This document shows positions 57,337-64,000 of a stretch of DNA of 64,000 nucleotides, piece by piece. Both the position numbers and the translations under genes were made by a program. The stretch is taken from contig CM072340.1 of the NCBI GenBank assembly GCA_036874045.1, positions 5,719,001 to 5,783,000 on the forward strand, written 5' to 3'. The stretch comes from Cymodocea nodosa. Its lineage: Eukaryota > Streptophyta > Magnoliopsida > Alismatales > Cymodoceaceae. Each line of letters opens with the position of its first letter. Positions within the stretch are counted from its first letter, which is position 1. Under the pieces are notes generated by a model. The model saw only the letters and a list, made by a program, of their open reading frames with translations. It was not told where the DNA came from and did not search any database.

Positions 57337-58830
57337 TTACTACATAAGATCAAATATTAATTAACTGCTCCGACAGAAGATTATGAGATTTACAAAAACA
57401 TAATATATTTTGTCAATCTACTCAATAATTGAAAATGAAAGCAAACCAATAAATATATATTAATATTAAATGGTTAATGAATTAAATAACTTATGTCAAA
57501 CAATAAATGCAAAACAATATCCTATGTCAAACAGAATTATCTTACGAATCACATTAATAAATGGTACATGAGGGGGTAATATCCTAATATTACTTGCATC
57601 TATATTTCTATTTCATCTACATGAGGGGGTAATATCCTAATATTATTATTTTAGTTTCAAAATTACTTGCATCTATATTTCTATTTCAAACTAAATTTAA
57701 TCAGTTTTCAACAATAATAGGTATCAATGGTACTAAACCACTACTCCCTTAGAACTAGATTACTGGTTTTCGTTTCTTGCAATAATAGTTTTCAATAAAA
57801 CATATCTATATGGATGCTGGAATAGTATTGATCAAAACTGATTAAAAACATATCTAAAAACTGATCAAAACAATAAACAAATAGTATTGCTATTATGCCA
57901 CAATAGTATTGATCAAAACATATCTAAAAACAAATAGTATTGCTGAAAACTTTGATTAAACAAAACTATTATGTATGGATGCTGGAATACCGAGCGTTCG
58001 GATGCGGCGGTAGTGGCAGCGGGGGATGCGAGCGGCAGCGGCCGATGCGGCGGCAACGACCGTGATTGACGACTGCGATACAAGTTGTTCAAAATGAGTC
58101 ATAAATTTCAAGCATTCCAAATAGATGTCATGATTTCTTTCCTTCATCTTGAGTGTTGGGAACAACATTACTAATTTTTTCTTATCCTTCCTACAAGTGA
58201 GTTATTTTGCAATTTTTCTGTATTTTCCACAATGTTGATCGGCTGAGGTGGTTAACTTCATGATTTGTAACACTTCTCAACTAGAAATACCTATTTAAAT
58301 AGTTAAAGCTACTTACTATTACCAGGGAATGCATAACAATCTAAAAATCTTGATTATAGATAATCAAATGCATTGTCAATACAGAAAACCATGTTGTGGA
58401 AGAAAAATAAATCTTTATTCATTACTTAAATAAACCTGTTGTAACATACAGTTAACAATGAGAGATATCTTGCATTCACTATTGTTAACTACCTGCTTTG
58501 AATAGAGTTTACAAGATGGAATCATGTTTACAAATCTCAATTTAGGACTAAACCCTTATTATTAGATGAGAAGTAATATTTCTAATAACTCTAACAAGAA
58601 CCATTACAAGTCCCCAATGAAGTTGCACGGATACCAACTGATATTCTAATAATCACACATCCTTCGGTTGTTGTATTTCAGAAAAATAATCATTGTATTT
58701 TGAGAGTAATCTTAGTTCATACAATAACCTTAGTTCACTGAAAATGCACTGTTATTGCATTATTCACATTCATACATATCATACATAATACCGGAAAGAT
58801 GCCATCATTGCGATACCTTTATTGCGCGTA
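57337..58830. other. Gene-free Harbinger interior upstream of both genes
   Basis: About 1.5 kb of AT-rich sequence. I see a local direct repeat (ATGAGGGGGTAATATCCTAA at about 57566 and 57620) and repeated CAAATAGTATTG blocks at 57870-57945. A short GC-rich island at 57985-58080 resembles the larger GC-rich tract to the right. No convincing gene. Being 5' of both minus-strand genes, it should contain their promoters. Confidence 0.55.
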
Positions 58831-59510
58831 GGCGACGAAGGCGATTAGGGGCCGACGCAGACCGGAAGATAGGGGGCCGGTGCGAAGACTCGGCGAGACT
58901 GTTCGTCGAAGGGCACGGCACGAAGAGGAGCAAAGACTGTTCGTGGGAGTTGGCGCGGAGAGGAGCCCAGGCCGTTCGTTGGGTGTCGACACTGGTGTGA
59001 GGCAGAGAGTTTCGAGGGTCGCGGGAACAAATTTGCGAGGGTGTAGAAGAAATAGTAAACTTAAGACAGCTGCGAGCTGCGGAGTTAACGGCTGCGAGCG
59101 GTCGCGACGGATGCGATGGCTGTGAGCTTTGGATGCCAGCGACAGCGGTAGCGGCAGATGCGACGGATGCGACGGCAGCGACCGTGAGCGACGACTACGA
59201 CGGTTGCGAGCGTCAGCGACGGTTGCAAGCGATCGCGACGGATGCGATGGCTGCGAGCGGCAGCGGTAGATGCGGTGGTAGCGACGGATACGGGGGCAGC
59301 GACCGTGAGCGACGACTGCGACGGTTGCGAGCGTGAGCTTCGGATGCAACGACTACGAGCGATAGTGACGGCAATGAGCGTGAGCGACATGAGCGACGGC
59401 TGCGAGCGACGCCACTACCGGCGTAGGCGCGAGAAGGAGAGAAGCTTTGACGGTGAATCCTCCACAGGCGAACGTCGCGAAGTCTCGATCGAGGGTTTCG
59501 CGAGAGAAAT
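58831..59510. repeat. GC-rich degenerate tandem repeat inside Harbinger
   Basis: About 680 bp, much richer in G and C than the surroundings. From about 59090 to 59430 it is built of irregular repeats of GCGACGGATGCGATGGCTGC and GAGCGGCAGCGG units. Open frames occur on both strands in several phases because of the repeats; they are not treated as genes. A related 95-bp block lies at 57985-58080. Confidence 0.75.
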
Positions 59511-59683
59511 TTTCTGAACGGGGGCGATGGGAAAGGATTTGACGGTAAAGGAAATTTTCAGATTTTATACAACAATAAAATCTGACTTTCCTTTCCGTCA
59601 AGTGTAATACACACTAACAGCATTCTGACGGAATTCAATAATTTTCCTTTCCGTTAGTTGAATTCCGTCAGGCACTAACCCCC
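59511..59683. repeat. Harbinger right terminal and subterminal repeats
   Basis: Contains CTTTCCTTTCCGTCAAGTG, a nested ACACTAACAG and CTGACGGAATTC block, and the terminal CCGTCAGGCACTAACCCCC, followed by TTA. Confidence 0.8.
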
Positions 59684-59686
59684 TTA

Positions 59687-60019
59687 AGAAGATAATGCTC
59701 TGAAATTAAGAGTCTCTTCTCCAAAACATTGTTTCTCTACTATAATGACTTGTATGTAATTAAATGTTTATAAACCCTAAGTTGAGTAGTATATAAACCT
59801 TTATAATGTTGTAAAACATTGCGGTTTGATTGTGCCGAAGCTCATAAGGAACCATCAACTCTTCGTGAATGTAGGCTGTTACTGAACCACGTAAATCATG
59901 TTTCTTCTCTGTATTATTTCTTCTCTTACTCTTCACTCCTAGCATCAGTGAGTTTAATGCTGAGTGTTTCAGTATCGTGTCATAGAAGGTTAACTAAACG
60001 ATCCGTTGAGAAAACAACA
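59687..60019 (+). repeat. 3' LTR of element E, right part
   Basis: Resumes AGAAGATAATGCTCTGAAAT, matching 49430-49762 of the 5' LTR. TATATAAA at 59790-59797. Ends GAGAAAACAACA followed by the CTTCT duplication. Confidence 0.9.
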
Positions 60020-61058
60020 CTTCTACCCTATTTGTTTCTTCTATTTGTATGGGCTGCAAACTAATTTTAGCCTATTTTTCTTCTTTTCTTTGCTCTTGCT
60101 GCTACTGCTCCTACTCCTCCTCAAATTCGGATAATAAATCTACAAAAATGGGCTCTTTATGCCCTACTGTAAGCATTATAGGTTCAGATTTAATTTCTGT
60201 GTGAGCTTCAAACACTATCTCTTTTCCTTTTCTTCTTCTAAATAACTATGTTTGTTCTTCCTCTTCCTCCTCTGAGATTTAGTCTACAAAAATGGGCTTT
60301 GTAGGCCCTCGAGCTACAGGTATTGTCTCTTTCTATTTCACTATTTCTATAATTACTAGTCTCGAAGGACCAACTTCAGTTTCTTTTGCAGCTAGTGATC
60401 TAGTTGCTTCAGAATGTTGTTCTACTTTAATTTTATACTAGGCCTTTAACTTATATTCGGCCCTTTTCTTGCAAAGTGCATCATATAGTAAATGTGTCTT
60501 TGCCACAGCCATATCTTTAAAATTTCCTTGGCTCTTGGCAACTTTAACAAGCTCTGCAAATTCTTTCCATCCCTCTAACGTTGATGGCCCCAAAAATGCT
60601 GCTCTTTTTAATGGCCTTGGCAGTCGAATGGATGGTCCTAGCTGCTGTTCCTCAATAACAGGCTTTTCAACAATCAACTCTTCAACTATAGGTTCTTCAA
60701 CTACTTTCCATTGTTGCTCCCTAATTTCCCACCAGGCATGTCCAGCAATATATCTTACAAACCACAGTCATGACTTGCATTGGATTAACTCTAGGGCAAC
60801 CTCATTATTTGGTCTAATTTTCCTTTCTCTATTTACAGCTACTTTTGTTACCACTTTGATTCTCATTTCTACTATCTGAGGTATTCTAATATCTAAATCA
60901 ACCAAAACTTTTCTCTAGTAGAAAATATCAGATTCTACCTTTTCTAATTCTTTCTCCTGTGTCGTGTTCTTGATCTTTTGTCGTGTATGTCATTCCTTTG
61001 ACTCTTTGAGAAATCTTGTAGTGTCAATTGCTTCTCAGAATTCTAGCATCATCTTATA
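60020..61058 (-). pseudogene. ORF3 5' part of layer D (piece 4)
   Basis: Minus strand, collinear with 38064-39052 of the gypsy. The start is near 61058 and a TAA follows within four codons. The best open stretch is 60677-60438 (VIEEQQLGPSIRLPRPLKRA, then AELVKVAKSQGNFKDMAVAK, then LLYDALCKKRAEYKLK). It then runs into a decayed acidic segment to 60020. With pieces 3, 2 and 1 it forms one ORF3 broken by three insertions. Confidence 0.75.
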
Positions 61059-61630
61059 TCTTCATGGCGTTACGGAATGAAACGGAATGGTTTTGATCTC
61101 TACTATTCTAAGTTCTAAATGATTTTTGTGGATGATGCCCCCAAATCCTAAGTTTTAGTATAAATAAACCCTAAGTTATTGGCGAGTACTTGAGTCATTT
61201 TCCCATGCAAACTCTTACTCTCTCACTCACTTCTCCGTGGAGTTATGGTTAACTCCATAGACTTAGTTTGTGGACTTAACTACAATACTCCATTGAGTTA
61301 CAATTAACTCAACGGAGTAAGTTCGTTAACTTATCCTAGACTCAACGGAGTAAGTTCATTGAGTTAAGTGTAACTCAACGAATCTCCCATAAAGTTATAA
61401 CTAATAAAAATACTTATAATAATTTTTAATTCGATCAAGACCAAAGAATTTTCGATCTAACTAACTCTTAATTTTTCAATATTTTAGAATTTCAATCAAA
61501 CCGTTATATTTCCTTGGTTGAACTAAAATTAAATATTTTTTTTCTTTTTTCTACCAGTTGAATCGATACCATGCTTCGATAAAACCAACACTTTTACTTA
61601 ATATAATATACATATACTTTTATGTTTTTA
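61059..61630 (-). other. Layer D non-coding region upstream of ORF3
   Basis: Collinear with gypsy 39053-39500. It has CCGTGGAGTTA...TTAACTCCA and CATTGAGTTA...TAACTCAACGGA arm pairs at 61230-61385, then AT-rich sequence including GATACCATGCTTCGATAAAA (gypsy 39407). No gene. Confidence 0.65.
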
Positions 61631-61788
61631 TGTTTCAATCAAACTGATGGATCCTCTCAATGTAACCGTAAGGATTTCGTTAAAGTCCAATTCAGAAAAT
61701 ATTTCAATATGTTTCGGTCAAACCGATGGATCCTCTCAATGTAACCGTAAGGAGTTCGTTAAAGTCCAATTCAGAAAATATTTCAATA
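61631..61788. repeat. Tandem repeat of about 74 bp at the junction of two D copies
   Basis: Two near-identical units, each containing GATGGATCCTCTCAATGTAA, then CGTAAGGA, then TTCGTTAAAGTCCAATTCAG and AAAATATTTCAATA. The first half of each unit matches gypsy 39475-39505 (upstream of ORF3). The second half matches gypsy 35845-35880 (inside the displaced gag start). Each unit is therefore a copy of the breakpoint itself. Confidence 0.8.
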
Positions 61789-62910
61789 CGCCTTTATGTT
61801 GAATAATCCTATGTAAGTGTTCTTACTAATCGTTTAGTGCTAGTAGAATGAGTCCATGTGCTCATAAACTCTTAACATAAAGTAAAATAGTAGAAGATTA
61901 AGTACATACCAGTTTGATGCTTTGTTCTCAGTAAATAGTTGTTGATGGATGAAGTTGAATCAGCTGCTTCTCCTTCCAGTTCCCTAATGAATTTTCTTTT
62001 CTTTCCTCAAGTGTTGGTAATTAGTAAATAACATTCTATTCTATATTTATAATGCATGAGCATAAGGCAAATGAATCTCATTGCAAGAGCGTGTCTTGTA
62101 ACGTGCAGTATGGTTCCTATTTTTATGGATATGTGTTCCACTTCTAATTTCAAATTTCAAAAACCACTAAACCCACGAAGTTTCATTCATGGCTAAAAAA
62201 ATAACTGTTTAGCTTAATCCACAAACTAACCTCGTTGAGTTACAGATAACTCAACGGACAAGCCTCGGTTACTATTTCTAACTCAATGAACTAATCTCGT
62301 TGAATTACAACTAACTCAACGGACTAGCTTCGTCACCCATTTGCTAACTCCACTAACTAACTTCATTGAGTTATAGATAACTCAACGGAGTGACCTTATA
62401 TTTTATTATGGACCTCGTGGAGTTAAAGTTAACTCAATGGACTTACTTTGTTGAGTTAACACTTAGCAAATTTTTCTAAAAGCTTACTTTTCATCTTAAC
62501 ATCAATATTTTTTTTCTCCTGCATTTTATCAACTTGAATAAAGTTAAATACGTTTCATTAATATAGTGTTCTAATTTAAACTCCTTTAAATCTGAATATT
62601 ATATGCATATTTAACTTACAATTCATTTCCTATTATGTAGAAATTAAATTCTTCTTTTTGGTATTCAAATATGTTCAGATATACTCATTGTGCATTTAAC
62701 CATGTCATTAATAAAATTGTAGAACTTGTAAAATAGTCCTACAAATCTTTAAACAACTATATAATATTCATCTTCAATACAGTTCTCAATTAAATCATTC
62801 ATTCACAATTACACAAATTCAGAAACATCATGTTGTTCAAACATTCATATATATCGTTTACAGCACATACAATTAAACATTTTTCAGTACAAGTAGATGA
62901 ATAATACATT
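61789..62910 (-). other. Second D copy: gag start remnant and non-coding region after ORF3
   Basis: Near 61857-61800 the minus strand reads MSTWTHSTSTKRLVRT before a stop, matching the displaced gag start in the gypsy. From 62220 to 62465 there are at least four pairs of CGTTGAGTTA and TAACTCAACGGA arms, as at 36300-36470. The rest, to 62910, is AT-rich. No complete gene. Confidence 0.65.
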
Positions 62911-64000
62911 TTAATCTTTCTTCCTAAGTCCATCTACTTCCTTCTAGAGCTTTTCCAATTGTTGTTCTAATTGGTTTATACGCTCAACAACTCCTATAAT
63001 GTCTCTAGAAGGTCCAATTATAGAAACAGCAACTGCAGCATTATAATTTCTATATTCCTTCACTGAATTGGCTCTAGATCTTATCCTCTTGGATGTCCAT
63101 TTTGTGAAGTCAATATTGTCTACCATTAATACTGGTATCAGATCTCCATAGAATAATTTTTTCTATGCTACTCTCAACTTAGAGATAAAAACTACAGACT
63201 AGTTTACTTTAATCTTGTTCACAACTACATATGTGGCCCATTTAACAAACTGACTTAATTCAATATCATGGCCTTGTCATTAGTAGACATTTTTAATCAA
63301 AATGTTAGCTACCATGTGTGCTTTACCATTTAAGTACTTCAATCTGTTTAATAATGGCACACCAAGATTGATAGCTAAACAGTCTTTTATTTCCTATTCT
63401 GTCCACTCGACTGTAGTTGTGCTCTCTAGAATTTCTTTTCCTTCATTCCTTAATCCAAAAATATTGTGTAGAAGCTCTGATGTTATTAGTACATCAACTT
63501 GCTCCACATTGGAAATTAATCCTCTTTCCTCATCTCTTAAATTTGCATAAAAACAAGGTACTAGATTTTCATATACTGCATGCCCTTTCTGTTGAGAAAT
63601 AAAGTTCAATAGGCCCTAGAATTTGAATAATTCTTTAATCTCCTCCATTCTAGTCTAATCTACTGGCCTACTATAAATGACATCATACCCCTTTATCTCT
63701 TGACACTTGTTGTATGCTTCCTAACTCCAAAAGTAAACTTCATTTAGAATAGTCACTTTAGACAGGTCAGGAATTTGGATTTGTTGCTCTATAGGGGTTT
63801 GTTCTTGAATTTCTTCTTCAAGTTGCTGAGCTTGTGTTTGTTGGAAATGATCCGGAGATTCCTACAATTCAGTTCCTCTTTTTGTCTATGGTGGAGAGCC
63901 GGTAGAGCTCTCCACTCTTTTTTCTTGTACTCTTTCAATTAATTGTTGAAGAGTCTCTCCCTCTTTAATGGAATCTATCGAGTCATTTCCTTTTTGTTCA
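62911..64000 (-). pseudogene. ORF3 of second D copy, partial at window edge
   Basis: Collinear with gypsy 36892-37990. On the minus strand from the right edge: an acidic region, then EEIKELFKF near 63640 and ENLVPCFYANLRDEERGLIS near 63570, then ITSELLHNIFGLRNEG near 63475. VANILIKNVY follows near 63300, then KKLFYGDLIPVLMVDNIDF near 63150, then KEYRNYNAAVAVSIIGPSR and ERINQLEQQLEKL near 62970. It ends at TAA 62911. At least five stops are present. It is less rearranged than D copy 1 but still dead. Confidence 0.78.

Larger units (their letters stand above)
54437..59683 (-). mobile_element. PIF/Harbinger DNA transposon, likely autonomous
   Basis: About 5.25 kb. Left end GGGTCTGTTAGTGCATGACG; the right end inverted reads GGGGGTTAGTGCCTGACGGA, a near match with a small length difference at the tip. 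The 3-bp duplication TTA (54434-54436, 59684-59686) is the typical TWA target of this superfamily. The undisturbed 5' LTR of element E shows the empty site AACGTTAAGAAG. Both ends carry subterminal repeats of GACGGAA and TTTCCTTTCCGT. It encodes a DDE transposase and a Myb/SANT-like protein, the standard gene pair of the superfamily. Confidence 0.9.
48804..60019 (+). mobile_element. Tork/Tnt1-like copia element E, 3' LTR split by Harbinger
   Basis: LTRs 48804-49762 and 53812-54436 plus 59687-60019, with an exact 5-bp duplication CTTCT (48799-48803, 60020-60024). Primer site 49765, polyprotein 49799-53694, purine tract before 53812. Without the Harbinger it is about 6.0 kb. Its polyprotein differs clearly from the Sirevirus-like elements, has no ORF3, and fits the Tork lineage. 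Confidence 0.9.

Noticed and set aside
58755-59517. Several Arg/Asp-rich open frames on both strands
   Set aside because: Products of a GC-rich tandem repeat, open in many phases at once, with no recognisable domain.

Overview
The window is plant nuclear DNA, almost certainly from an angiosperm, and it is a deeply nested cluster of transposable elements. I see no intact ordinary host gene, no tRNA or rRNA and no CRISPR array. The DNA is very AT-rich. Five groups are present: Sirevirus-like Ty1/copia elements (initiator-Met primer site, repeated purine blocks before the 3' LTR, an extra ORF after pol); an Athila-like Ty3/gypsy element (tRNA-Asp-type primer site, FMDDF reverse transcriptase motif); a Tork/Tnt1-like copia element; a PIF/Harbinger DNA transposon; and an older minus-strand layer called D here. 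D carries the same extra ORF ('ORF3') as the Sirevirus and gypsy elements. No species can be named from the sequence.

Layout. 1-2072: 3' end and 3' LTR of a plus-strand Sirevirus-like copia. 2073-5953: minus-strand copia gag-pol remnant. 5954-10372: stacked LTR fragments, a short minus pol fragment, and the 3' end plus LTR of another copia. 10373-10676, 22173-22626, 48748-48803 and 60020-61400 are four pieces of one older D segment. It was split by copia B (10677-22172), copia C (22627-48747) and Tork element E (48804-60019). Copia C is itself split by a gypsy element (31495-45361) and E by a Harbinger element (54437-59683). From about 61560 to the window end a second ORF3-bearing copy of D follows in tandem.

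The nesting is supported by target-site duplications: GTATT around the gypsy, CTTCT around E, TTA around Harbinger, and slightly decayed repeats around B (ACCGT/ACCAT) and C (CAGTT/CTATT). Reading frames also resume across insertions. The order is D first, then B, C, E and the 9143-10372 copia, then the gypsy into C and Harbinger into E.

Most coding regions are decayed, but several keep one long frame broken only by scattered stops. The best preserved gene is the Harbinger transposase, which appears intact with two short introns and a DDE triad. The most unusual points are: (1) ORF3 is homologous between Ty1/copia and Ty3/gypsy elements here, in the same place after pol; (2) the gypsy carries a nearly full-length F-box-like gene just before its 3' LTR; (3) LTRs of three unrelated families share a palindromic motif, one 29-bp block differing at a single base between a copia and a gypsy LTR; (4) the gypsy is rearranged, with its gag start downstream of ORF3 and its integrase core missing.
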